This document shows, piece by piece, positions 1 through 8,164 of a DNA stretch of 64,000 bases. The first letter of the stretch is position 1, and every line of letters begins with the position of its first letter. The DNA comes from CAZTTG01 sp964615935. GTDB taxonomy: Bacteria > Planctomycetota > UBA1135 > GCA-002686595. Below the pieces are notes generated by a model that worked only from the letters and a program-made list of their open reading frames with translations, made no database searches and was not told where the DNA came from. The stretch is from contig CAZTTG010000012.1 of the NCBI GenBank assembly GCA_964615935.1, forward strand, positions 1 to 64,000, written 5' to 3'. Both the position numbers and the translations under genes were made by a program.

Positions 1-1
1 C

Positions 2-943
2 CAGAAGGCGCGGGGCTACACGGTGAACCCGATCGATCTGTTCACCTCCAGCACCAATACGGCCCTCTTCCCGTGGCCCATCAACCGGGACCTGGCGATC
101 ACCGACTACACCTACTGGACCTGGCGGGACACCACCGTGCAGACGACCGGCGCGCCCAGCGGACAGGGCGCCGACACCGCGCGGCTGGACCAGGTCACGG
201 GCTCGATGACGCCGGTGAGCTACCCGGCCGGCCTGGTGCCGACCATCGGCCTGCCGCTGCTCATGGAGTTCCGCTGCTACCCCGATGACGGCGCCTTCGG
301 CCTCAACGGCTTCACCATCGCCCTGGCCTGCAACTCCTCCGCCAAGCCGAACTTCCGGGCCTTCTCCACCGGCGGCATCGACACCAGCGGCACGCCGCAG
401 CAGGTCGACCCGGACAATGATCCCATCGCCAGGGGGGGCTACAACCCGGTCTCCAACCCGCCGGGCGCCAAGACGCCTCCCACCGACTGCTCCTTCTACT
501 TCGGCCAGGCCGAATTCGTCGTCCGGGTGAGCCGGGTGGTCTCCAAGTGGATGGACGTCGGAAGCGGGCAGCGGGGCATCTTCGCCGCGCCCATTGTGGA
601 GCCGACGCCCCTGGAGCAGCCCTCCGGCACGCAGGTCGTGATGGCCTTCCGGGGCGCCACCTCGGTCACCTCCAGCGGTGGCGGCGGGTGGACCAACCGG
701 GACCAGGAGAACGCCGACAACTACGACGCCTACGGCAACACCCAGGACCTCAACGGGGGTCCGACGGGCTGCGGCTGCAACATCACCCCGACCTTCCTGA
801 ACGGGGACGCGACCTGGAAGACCGACATCTCGGAGATCAACACCGCCCGCTTCTTCCAGTTCCGCGTGACCTTCGTCTCCAACACGGAGACCCTGCTGAC
901 TCCTGAGCTCTCGGCTCTCGGGTTCGCCTACACGCTCAACTGA
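2..943 (+). CDS. C-terminal part of an exported protein of unknown function (5' end outside window)
   Basis: The reading frame is open from the first bases of the window to a TGA at 941-943, so the gene almost certainly begins upstream. A GTG at 23 is in frame but has no good ribosome binding site, and the frame stays open before it. The visible 306 or more residues are rich in Thr, Gly, Asn and aromatic residues, with a few Cys (motif GPTGCGCNITPTF near the end) and no transmembrane segment. This looks like a secreted beta-rich domain. The gene lies 49 bp upstream of, and codirectional with, the first giant lipoprotein gene, so it may be the tail of a related surface protein; that is inference. 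I recognise no catalytic motif. Confidence 0.6.
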   Translation, partial: QKARGYTVNPIDLFTSSTNTALFPWPINRDLAITDYTYWTWRDTTVQTTGAPSGQGADTARLDQVTGSMTPVSYPAGLVPTIGLPLLMEFRCYPDDGAFGLNGFTIALACNSSAKPNFRAFSTGGIDTSGTPQQVDPDNDPIARGGYNPVSNPPGAKTPPTDCSFYFGQAEFVVRVSRVVSKWMDVGSGQRGIFAAPIVEPTPLEQPSGTQVVMAFRGATSVTSSGGGGWTNRDQENADNYDAYGNTQDLNGGPTGCGCNITPTFLNGDATWKTDISEINTARFFQFRVTFVSNTETLLTPELSALGFAYTLN

Positions 944-992
944 GGTCGTCCCTCACCACCGCACCCCCATTCCGATCAGGAGGTCTCCGACG

Positions 993-3900
993 ATGCATAG
1001 ACGAGAGATTCAGATCCTCGTCGCCAGCCTCGCCCTCGCAGCCGGACTCGCCTCGTCCGGCTGCAGCAGTGGTGGCGGCGGCGGCGGCTTCGCCCTGGTC
1101 CAGGTGACGGTCACCCAGGACCAGATCTGGCAGATCAACCGCCCCATCGAGCTCACCTTCAGCCAGGCGGTCGACCCCCTGTCGGTGAGCCAGACCACCG
1201 TGCAGGTTCGCGAGGTGAGCGGCGGGCCGGTGGCGGGGACCTTCTTCGTGAGGGCGACGGCGCCCAGGACGGTGGTCTTCCAGCCGCGCTGTCCGACCCT
1301 GCCGGACCTCTCGGACGCGGGCTTCCTGCTGTCCGACCAGGCCCAGGGAATCGTCCGCACCTACCAGCTCATCGTGAGCGCGAACGGGGGCGGCACCGGC
1401 AGCACGGTCCGGTCGACGACCGGCAACGGCCTGGACAACGGGCTGGAGCTGACCTTCACCACGCCCGACGCGGCGGATCCGCCGGCGGTGGTGTTCTACG
1501 ACACCAAGGTGGGTCCCCCGGCTCCGCTGATCCGCGGAGTGGGGGGCGTGGGCGAGACCGAGCTGGAGGCGACCTACGTCGAGCTGGGGGGGAACGCGGA
1601 CCCGGCCAGCCGGCTGTACTTCAAGGAAGGCGAGCTGGAGGGAGGCGCGCTGCTGCCGCTGAACCTGTACAGCCTGCGCGAATCGCAGATCGCGCTGATG
1701 CTGCTCATCAACCAGCCGGTGAGCCCGGATGAGTCCAACATCGGCACGGGCTCGGTGCGCTGGGAGTACAAGTCCGAGACGGGCGCGTGGGAAGCCCTGC
1801 GGGCGTCGGTCGAGCTGGTGCAGAACTGCACCGCGACGGGGGCCACCCTGCGCCTGGAGCCGGAGGGGCTGCTGCCCGCCGAGGCCGAGCTGCGGGTGGT
1901 GATCACCAGCACCTTCATGGACATCGTGGGCGACGCCAACGTGGTGCCCTTGACGGACTTCGCGACGGCCGACTCGGCCCTGGCGCCGGTGCCGCCCAGC
2001 ATGGTGGAGGACGAGCTCCTGGAGCTCTTCCTGGTGGGAGGGGCCGCGCAGGACTCGAAGCACGACTACCTGGCGCCGCTGGGAGCTCCTCCGGCGCTGT
2101 GGGGGGACGACGGCACGCTGCGCGCCTCGTTCCAGTTCGGCGGAACCGGAGGTCCCGGGGGCAACTTCGACTTCCAGATCGACGACGGGGAGATCTTCAC
2201 CTTCGACACCACCAGCCAGACCATCACCGGGGGGCCGAACTTCATACCGACCACCCAGGTGACGGCGGTGGGCGGGGTGCTCGACGTGCACAACTTCCGC
2301 GTGGGCGAGGGCGCTCGGCTGAAGTTCTCGGGCCCCAACCCGGTGACCATCCTGGCCTCCGGCACGGTGGAGATCCTGGGCGTGGTCCTCGTCGAGGGCA
2401 ACGACAGCGTCGGGGTCGCCACCCTGAACACGACCAACATCCCCGAGCCGGGAGCCCCGGGTCAGGCCGGGGGCGGCAAGGGGGGCGTGGGCAGCCCCCT
2501 GACCAACGCGTCGAGCCCCTCCGGAGGCAACGGCTACGGCGCCTTCAACACGCCCGACGGCGGCGGACGGGGCGGTGAGACCGGCTGGAACGACACCGTC
2601 GGCACCACCACCGCGCGCCGCGGCGGGGGCGGTGGGGGCGGCCAGATGGGGCCCGACCAGCTCGTCGACTACGGCGGAGCGATCGGATTCGACGTCGACG
2701 AGTCCTTCATCGGCCTCAACCTCGAGGACGGCTTCCACGGGGGCAACAACGCCTTCGGGGCCAAGAACCCCACGGCCAAGATCCAGCCCCCGGAGGGGGG
2801 CCTCGCGGGACCGAGCCCCTTCCTGGACAAGTTCGACGACAACAACTTCTGGGGCACGTGGCACGACCCGGTGACCCTGGAGATCATCGTGGGCGAGCTC
2901 ACCGCTCCCCAGCCGGGCGCCGGCGGCGGTGGCGGGGGAGACGCCTCCTACACCAACGGTGAGATCTTCCCGCGCACGCCCTTCGTCTCGACCGGCGACG
3001 AGAAGGGCGCCGGAGCCGGAGGGGCCGGCGGCGTGCTCACCATGCTCGTCATCGGGGACATCGTCTTCGGCCCGGAGGGGCAGATCTCCGCCCGCGGCGG
3101 GACCGGGGGTGGGGGCGAGAACACCGGCGGCCTGGACCGGGTCGGCTCCGGTTCCGGGGGCGGCTCGGCCGGACACGTGATCCTGCAGACCGCCTCGACC
3201 ATCGACCTCTCCGAGAGCCTGGCCGGCACCGGCAAGCCGGTGGTTCCCCCGACCCTCTTCGCGACGGGCGGCCAGGGCGGCGTCGGCGCCAACAACCAGG
3301 GCGGCGCGACCATCGGGGGCCAGGGGAGCAAGGAGACCAAGCCCGAGCTGGACGCCTGCCACAACGCCGCCCTGGGCTGCAAGGGTACCGTGGTCGGCGC
3401 CGGCGGCGACGGCGGACCGGGGATCATCCAGCTCCATACGCCCACCGGCGAGGCGGGGATCATCACCCCGACCGGCAAGACCCTCGAGGACATCTGCAAG
3501 CCGACCCCGCTGGGGACCGGCGAGGCCGACATGCTGCCGATCTTCGGCCGCACCTCCACCGCGCGCTCGGTGTGGATCCCCCTGGGCGAGGGCGGGCACG
3601 ACGTGAACGACCCGGCCGATCCCCGGAACCTGGTCCAGTTCCTGTTCGCGGGCACCAACCCGACGACGGGCATGGTGACCGCGGTGGCGGGCAAGATCCC
3701 GAACCTGAGCGAGATCCACCCGGTCACCCCGCTGGGGTCGGCTCCGAGCCTTCCCCACATCGATCCGACCGACCCCTTCGCGCTGGTGGTCGACGCGGCC
3801 GTGGTGGTGCAGGGCGTGCCCCAGCAGCCCCTCGACCTGCAGACCAATCCCAACCTGCTCAAGTCGTTCGTGGTCGATCTGCGGCAGCAGGGGCTGCCCA

Positions 3901-4433
3901 GCGATTTACGGCGCTACGAGATCGCCAGCGCGGTCTTCGAGACCGACAAGGTGCCGGGATTCGAGACCTTCACCCTGACCATGGCCTCTGAGGGGGGCCC
4001 CCTGACGGCCTTCGCTCCGCCGGGCGGCGTGGAGGTGGTGATGTACCCGGTCTTCTTCCGGGCCTCGACCGACGGCCAGCTGGACGAGCTGCCGGATTCG
4101 GCCAGCATCGAGATCAGCCTGGAGGCGACCGTCGCGGACGTGAACGGCGAGCCGGACCCGACCGGGGTGGTGAGCACCTACGACGTGTCGGTCCTCAACG
4201 GCGATCCGGGCAACCGGGACTTCCGGTTCTTCCGCTTCGTCGTGATGTTCGACATCGACGCGGAGGGTGTGGGCACCCTGGAGCCCGATCAGCCGCTGCC
4301 GGCCCTGGAGCTCTTCAGAATGCCCTTCCAGTTCGTGGACGCCTCGCCGAGCCCCCTCCGGGGCCCGGGCGGCGACCAGCCGGAGAAGCCCTCGGGCGGT
4401 CTCCGAACCCTATCCGTGCCGACGCGCTACTAG
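993..4433 (+). CDS. Giant Ig-like/glycine-rich surface lipoprotein (paralogue A)
   Basis: 1146 residues; ATG with AGGAGG about 8 nt upstream. A lipoprotein signal ends in ASSGC, with the predicted lipidated Cys at residue 24, followed by SSGGGGGG, a flexible linker. Residues about 36-145 resemble a bacterial SbsA-like Ig domain (Big_5 type; ELTFSQAVDPLSV), and a second Ig-like unit spans about 200-320. Residues about 360-830 are glycine-rich with alternating hydrophobic positions, as expected of a beta-solenoid. The last 300 residues look like a beta-sandwich domain. No enzyme motif was seen, so a structural or adhesive surface role is inferred. The downstream gene is a close paralogue, and the first 310 codons after the signal core appear identical in DNA. 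Confidence 0.85.
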   Translation: MHRREIQILVASLALAAGLASSGCSSGGGGGGFALVQVTVTQDQIWQINRPIELTFSQAVDPLSVSQTTVQVREVSGGPVAGTFFVRATAPRTVVFQPRCPTLPDLSDAGFLLSDQAQGIVRTYQLIVSANGGGTGSTVRSTTGNGLDNGLELTFTTPDAADPPAVVFYDTKVGPPAPLIRGVGGVGETELEATYVELGGNADPASRLYFKEGELEGGALLPLNLYSLRESQIALMLLINQPVSPDESNIGTGSVRWEYKSETGAWEALRASVELVQNCTATGATLRLEPEGLLPAEAELRVVITSTFMDIVGDANVVPLTDFATADSALAPVPPSMVEDELLELFLVGGAAQDSKHDYLAPLGAPPALWGDDGTLRASFQFGGTGGPGGNFDFQIDDGEIFTFDTTSQTITGGPNFIPTTQVTAVGGVLDVHNFRVGEGARLKFSGPNPVTILASGTVEILGVVLVEGNDSVGVATLNTTNIPEPGAPGQAGGGKGGVGSPLTNASSPSGGNGYGAFNTPDGGGRGGETGWNDTVGTTTARRGGGGGGGQMGPDQLVDYGGAIGFDVDESFIGLNLEDGFHGGNNAFGAKNPTAKIQPPEGGLAGPSPFLDKFDDNNFWGTWHDPVTLEIIVGELTAPQPGAGGGGGGDASYTNGEIFPRTPFVSTGDEKGAGAGGAGGVLTMLVIGDIVFGPEGQISARGGTGGGGENTGGLDRVGSGSGGGSAGHVILQTASTIDLSESLAGTGKPVVPPTLFATGGQGGVGANNQGGATIGGQGSKETKPELDACHNAALGCKGTVVGAGGDGGPGIIQLHTPTGEAGIITPTGKTLEDICKPTPLGTGEADMLPIFGRTSTARSVWIPLGEGGHDVNDPADPRNLVQFLFAGTNPTTGMVTAVAGKIPNLSEIHPVTPLGSAPSLPHIDPTDPFALVVDAAVVVQGVPQQPLDLQTNPNLLKSFVVDLRQQGLPSDLRRYEIASAVFETDKVPGFETFTLTMASEGGPLTAFAPPGGVEVVMYPVFFRASTDGQLDELPDSASIEISLEATVADVNGEPDPTGVVSTYDVSVLNGDPGNRDFRFFRFVVMFDIDAEGVGTLEPDQPLPALELFRMPFQFVDASPSPLRGPGGDQPEKPSGGLRTLSVPTRY
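1020..1949 (+). repeat. Long direct repeat, copy 1 (about 930 bp)
   Basis: By eye this stretch matches 4587-5516 base for base at an offset of 3567. The proteins read in the coding frame and in antisense frames also agree. The match begins inside the signal-peptide core and ends at the first mismatch (T at 1950, C at 5517); beyond that the paralogues drift apart. This fits a recent duplication or gene conversion. Confidence 0.85.
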
Positions 4434-4469
4434 CAGTCCTGGTACGGATCCCGACAGCATCCCCCATGG

Positions 4470-4494
4470 CCGGGGCAGCGCTGGGCTGCCCCGG
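4470..4494. terminator. Intergenic hairpin after paralogue A
   Basis: Arms ccggggcagc and gctgccccgg pair perfectly (10 bp) around a 5-nt loop. The hairpin lies 36 bp past the stop of paralogue A and 32 bp before the start of paralogue B. There is no T-run, so it may be a partial terminator or an RNA-stability element. Confidence 0.45.
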
Positions 4495-4526
4495 CGCGGT
4501 CTAGTTCGAGCAGCCAGGAGAATGCC

Positions 4527-7500
4527 GTGTCGATCCACACAGCAGCAGGGTATCCGGGAGCGCGCCGCCGAGCTCTCATCATCGCCGTCGCCAGCCTCGC
4601 CCTCGCAGCCGGACTCGCCTCGTCCGGCTGCAGCAGTGGTGGCGGCGGCGGCGGCTTCGCCCTGGTCCAGGTGACGGTCACCCAGGACCAGATCTGGCAG
4701 ATCAACCGCCCCATCGAGCTCACCTTCAGCCAGGCGGTCGACCCCCTGTCGGTGAGCCAGACCACCGTGCAGGTTCGCGAGGTGAGCGGCGGGCCGGTGG
4801 CGGGGACCTTCTTCGTGAGGGCGACGGCGCCCAGGACGGTGGTCTTCCAGCCGCGCTGTCCGACCCTGCCGGACCTCTCGGACGCGGGCTTCCTGCTGTC
4901 CGACCAGGCCCAGGGAATCGTCCGCACCTACCAGCTCATCGTGAGCGCGAACGGGGGCGGCACCGGCAGCACGGTCCGGTCGACGACCGGCAACGGCCTG
5001 GACAACGGGCTGGAGCTGACCTTCACCACGCCCGACGCGGCGGATCCGCCGGCGGTGGTGTTCTACGACACCAAGGTGGGTCCCCCGGCTCCGCTGATCC
5101 GCGGAGTGGGGGGCGTGGGCGAGACCGAGCTGGAGGCGACCTACGTCGAGCTGGGGGGGAACGCGGACCCGGCCAGCCGGCTGTACTTCAAGGAAGGCGA
5201 GCTGGAGGGAGGCGCGCTGCTGCCGCTGAACCTGTACAGCCTGCGCGAATCGCAGATCGCGCTGATGCTGCTCATCAACCAGCCGGTGAGCCCGGATGAG
5301 TCCAACATCGGCACGGGCTCGGTGCGCTGGGAGTACAAGTCCGAGACGGGCGCGTGGGAAGCCCTGCGGGCGTCGGTCGAGCTGGTGCAGAACTGCACCG
5401 CGACGGGGGCCACCCTGCGCCTGGAGCCGGAGGGGCTGCTGCCCGCCGAGGCCGAGCTGCGGGTGGTGATCACCAGCACCTTCATGGACATCGTGGGCGA
5501 CGCCAACGTGGTGCCCCTGACGGACTTCGCGATGGCCGACTCGGCCCTGGCGCCGGTGCCGCCCAGCATGGTGGAGGACGAGTTCCTCGAGCCCTTCCTG
5601 GTGGGAGGGGCCATGCAGGGATCGATGCACGACTATCTGGCGCCGCTGGGAGCCCCGCCCGCGCTGTGGGGGGAGGGCGTGCTCAGCTCGGCCTTCCAGT
5701 TCGGCGGGACCGGAGGCCCCGGAGGCAACTTCGACTTCCAGGTCGCCGACGGGGACATCTTCACCTTCGACACCACCAGCCAGACCATCACCGGGGGGCC
5801 CAACTTCGTGCCCACCACCCAGATGACCGTGGTGGGCGGGGTGCTCGACATACGCAACTTCCGCGTGGGCGAGGGCTCGCGGCTGAAGTTCTCGGGCCCC
5901 AACCGGGTGACCATCCTGGCCTCCGGCACGGTGGAGATCCTGGGCCTGATCACCGTCGAGGGCAACGACAGCATGGGCGTCGCCACCCTGAACACGACCA
6001 ACATCCCCGAGCCGGGAGCCCCGGGCCAGGCCGGGGGCGGCAAGGGTGGAGTGGGCAGCCCGCTGACCAACATCTCGAGCCCCGCCGGGGGCAACGGCTA
6101 CGGCGCCTTCAACGCCCCGGACGGCGGCGGACGGGGCGGTGAGACCGGCTGGAACGACACCGTGACCGGCGTGGCCGCGCGCCGCGGCTCGGGCGGCGGC
6201 GGCGGCTGCATGGGCCACGACCAGCTCTTCGACTACGGAGCGCCCATCGGCCTGGACGTCGACGAGACCTACATCGGCCTCAACATCGAGAAGGGCTTCT
6301 GGGGCAGCGCCACCGCCTACGGCGCCAAGAACCCGGCCGCCAAGATCTCCCCCCCCGAGGGAGGGGAGCCCGGGCCCAGCCCCTTCCTCGACGGCACCGA
6401 CACCAACGACTTCTGGGGCACCATGCACGATCCGGTGACCCACGCGATCACACCGGGCGAGCTGAGCGCGCCCATGCCGGGCGCCGGAGGAGGGGGCGGA
6501 GGCGACTCCGCCTACACCAACGGCCAGATCTTCCCCCGCATCCCGTTCTACTCCACCGGGGACGAGAAGGGCGCCGGCGCCGGCGGGGCCGGCGGCGCGC
6601 TCACGATGCTGGTCATCGGGGACATCACCTTCGGCCCCGACGGGCGGATCTCGGCCCGCGGCGGCACGGGAGGCGGCGGTGAGAACACCAACTACCTCGA
6701 CCGGGTCGGCGCCGGCTCGGGGGGCGGTTCGGGCGGACACGTGATCCTGCAGACCGCCTCGACCATCGACATGTCCGAGTCCCTGGCGGGCACCGTCGGC
6801 CACGATCCCGCGATCTTCGCCACGGGCGGCCAGGGGGGCGCCGGCCAGAGCAACCTCGGCGGCGCCACCATCGGCCCCCAGGGAAGCAAGGAGACCGGCC
6901 CCATCACCGACGCCTGCCCCAACGCCGCCCTGGGCTGCCGGGGTCCCTGGGTCGGCGCCGGAGGCGACGGCGGACCGGGGATCATCCAGCTCCACACGGC
7001 GACCGGCGAGAGCGGGATCATCACGCCCACCGGCCTGACCCTCGTCGACACCTGCAAGCCGACCCCGCTGGGGACCGGCGAGGCCGAGCTGCTGCCGATC
7101 TTCGGCCGCACCTCCACCGCGCGCTCGGTGTGGATCCCGCTGGGCGAGGGCGGGCACGACGTGAGCGATCCCGCCGACCCCCGGAACCTGGTTCAGTTCC
7201 TCTTCGGCGGGACGGACCCGACGACCGGTCTGGTGACCGCGGTATCGGGAGAGATCCCGCCCCTGAGCGAGATCCACCCGTCCACGCCCATGGCCGCGGC
7301 GCCGGCGCTCCCCCACATCGATCCGACCGACCCCTTCACCCTGGTGGTCGACGCGGCCGCGGTGCTGCAGGGAGTGCCCCAGCAACCCCTGGACCTGAAC
7401 GCCAATCCCGGCCTGCTCGAGTCGTACCAGATCGGCCTGCGCCAGCAGATCGCGCCCAACGAGCTGAGGCGCTTCGGGATCGCCAGCGCGACCTTCGAGA

Positions 7501-7991
7501 CCGACAAGGTGCCGGGCTTCGAGACCTTGACCCTGACCGTGAGCACCGACGGAGGCCCCCTGACGGGCTTCTCCCCGCCGGGCGGCGTGGAGGTGCTCAT
7601 CTACCCGGCCTTCTTCAGGGCCCTGACCGACGGTCAGCTCGACGATCTGCCGGATTCGGCCAGCATCGAGATCATGTTCGAGGCGACCAGCGCGGACACC
7701 AACGGCGAGCCGGATCCGAACGAGGTGGTGAGCACCTACGACGTGTCGGTGCTCAACGCCGATCCGGGCAACCGGGACCTGCGGTTCTTCCGCTTCGTCG
7801 TGATGTTCGACATCGACGCCATGGGCGTGGGCACCCTGGAGCCCGACCAGCCGCTGCCGGCCCTGAAGTTCCTGCGGCTTCCCTTCCAGTTCGTGGACAC
7901 CTCGCCCAGCCCCCTCCGGGGCCCGGGTGGCGGCCAGCCGGAGGAGCCCAGGGAGGGCCTCCGGGACCTGGCCGTGCCGACGCGCTACTGA
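4527..7991 (+). CDS. Giant Ig-like/glycine-rich surface lipoprotein (paralogue B)
   Basis: 1154 residues, starting at a GTG preceded by CAGGAGAA. The N-terminus (MSIHTAAGYPGARRRAL) differs from paralogue A, but from VASLALAAGLASSGC onward the two proteins are identical for about 310 residues. The predicted lipidated Cys is residue 35. Domain order is the same: signal, polyglycine linker, two Ig-like units, a long glycine-rich solenoid-like middle and a C-terminal beta domain. After the identical part the copies diverge by substitutions and short indels but remain alignable to the end, both finishing with VPTRY. Function is unknown; a surface-exposed role is inferred from the lipobox and composition. 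The two genes may be co-transcribed, since only 93 bp separate them. Confidence 0.85.
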   Translation: MSIHTAAGYPGARRRALIIAVASLALAAGLASSGCSSGGGGGGFALVQVTVTQDQIWQINRPIELTFSQAVDPLSVSQTTVQVREVSGGPVAGTFFVRATAPRTVVFQPRCPTLPDLSDAGFLLSDQAQGIVRTYQLIVSANGGGTGSTVRSTTGNGLDNGLELTFTTPDAADPPAVVFYDTKVGPPAPLIRGVGGVGETELEATYVELGGNADPASRLYFKEGELEGGALLPLNLYSLRESQIALMLLINQPVSPDESNIGTGSVRWEYKSETGAWEALRASVELVQNCTATGATLRLEPEGLLPAEAELRVVITSTFMDIVGDANVVPLTDFAMADSALAPVPPSMVEDEFLEPFLVGGAMQGSMHDYLAPLGAPPALWGEGVLSSAFQFGGTGGPGGNFDFQVADGDIFTFDTTSQTITGGPNFVPTTQMTVVGGVLDIRNFRVGEGSRLKFSGPNRVTILASGTVEILGLITVEGNDSMGVATLNTTNIPEPGAPGQAGGGKGGVGSPLTNISSPAGGNGYGAFNAPDGGGRGGETGWNDTVTGVAARRGSGGGGGCMGHDQLFDYGAPIGLDVDETYIGLNIEKGFWGSATAYGAKNPAAKISPPEGGEPGPSPFLDGTDTNDFWGTMHDPVTHAITPGELSAPMPGAGGGGGGDSAYTNGQIFPRIPFYSTGDEKGAGAGGAGGALTMLVIGDITFGPDGRISARGGTGGGGENTNYLDRVGAGSGGGSGGHVILQTASTIDMSESLAGTVGHDPAIFATGGQGGAGQSNLGGATIGPQGSKETGPITDACPNAALGCRGPWVGAGGDGGPGIIQLHTATGESGIITPTGLTLVDTCKPTPLGTGEAELLPIFGRTSTARSVWIPLGEGGHDVSDPADPRNLVQFLFGGTDPTTGLVTAVSGEIPPLSEIHPSTPMAAAPALPHIDPTDPFTLVVDAAAVLQGVPQQPLDLNANPGLLESYQIGLRQQIAPNELRRFGIASATFETDKVPGFETLTLTVSTDGGPLTGFSPPGGVEVLIYPAFFRALTDGQLDDLPDSASIEIMFEATSADTNGEPDPNEVVSTYDVSVLNADPGNRDLRFFRFVVMFDIDAMGVGTLEPDQPLPALKFLRLPFQFVDTSPSPLRGPGGGQPEEPREGLRDLAVPTRY
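4587..5516 (+). repeat. Long direct repeat, copy 2 (about 930 bp)
   Basis: Second copy of the near-perfect repeat at 1020-1949. Its borders fall inside the coding sequence, so the repeat is not a mobile element with its own ends; it looks like a recombination or conversion tract within the paralogous pair. Confidence 0.85.
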
Positions 7992-8027
7992 GATCGGGCT
8001 TCCGACCTCCGCGGCCCGTCTCCTCGA

Positions 8028-8066
8028 AGAAACCGCCGAGGCGCTCCTGGCGCCTCGGCGGTTTCT
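8028..8066 (+). terminator. Strong hairpin terminator after paralogue B
   Basis: A perfect 17-bp stem (left arm agaaaccgccgaggcgc, 8028-8044) closes a 5-nt loop, TCCTG. The right arm ends in GTTTCTCT, giving a short T/C-rich tail. It sits 36 bp after the stop codon of paralogue B and separates the lipoprotein pair from the pilD operon. Confidence 0.75.
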
Positions 8067-8164
8067 CTCGAGGGGGCCCACCGCGAGACCCCGGGGAAGG
8101 CCCCGGTCCACAGAAGGGCCGTCGGGCCCTTGGACCCCGGAAAGCGGCCTGCTTCAATGGCCGC

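Noticed and set aside
1060..1090. GGC/GGT triplet repeat coding for polyglycine as a phase-variable switch
   Set aside because: Changes would come in multiples of three and keep the frame, so it cannot switch expression on and off; only linker length would vary.
936..3758. Very long minus-strand open frames opposite the giant lipoproteins (also 4410-8111, 7985-10546, 15344-19510, 21617-27370)
   Set aside because: They are antisense shadows produced by high GC content. Composition is Arg/Gly/His-rich low complexity, without domains, signal peptides or ribosome binding sites, while the opposite strand carries clear protein families.
1020..5516. Insertion sequence or other mobile element as the source of the 930-bp repeat
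   Set aside because: No terminal inverted repeats, target duplications or transposase, and the repeat borders lie inside homologous coding sequence.
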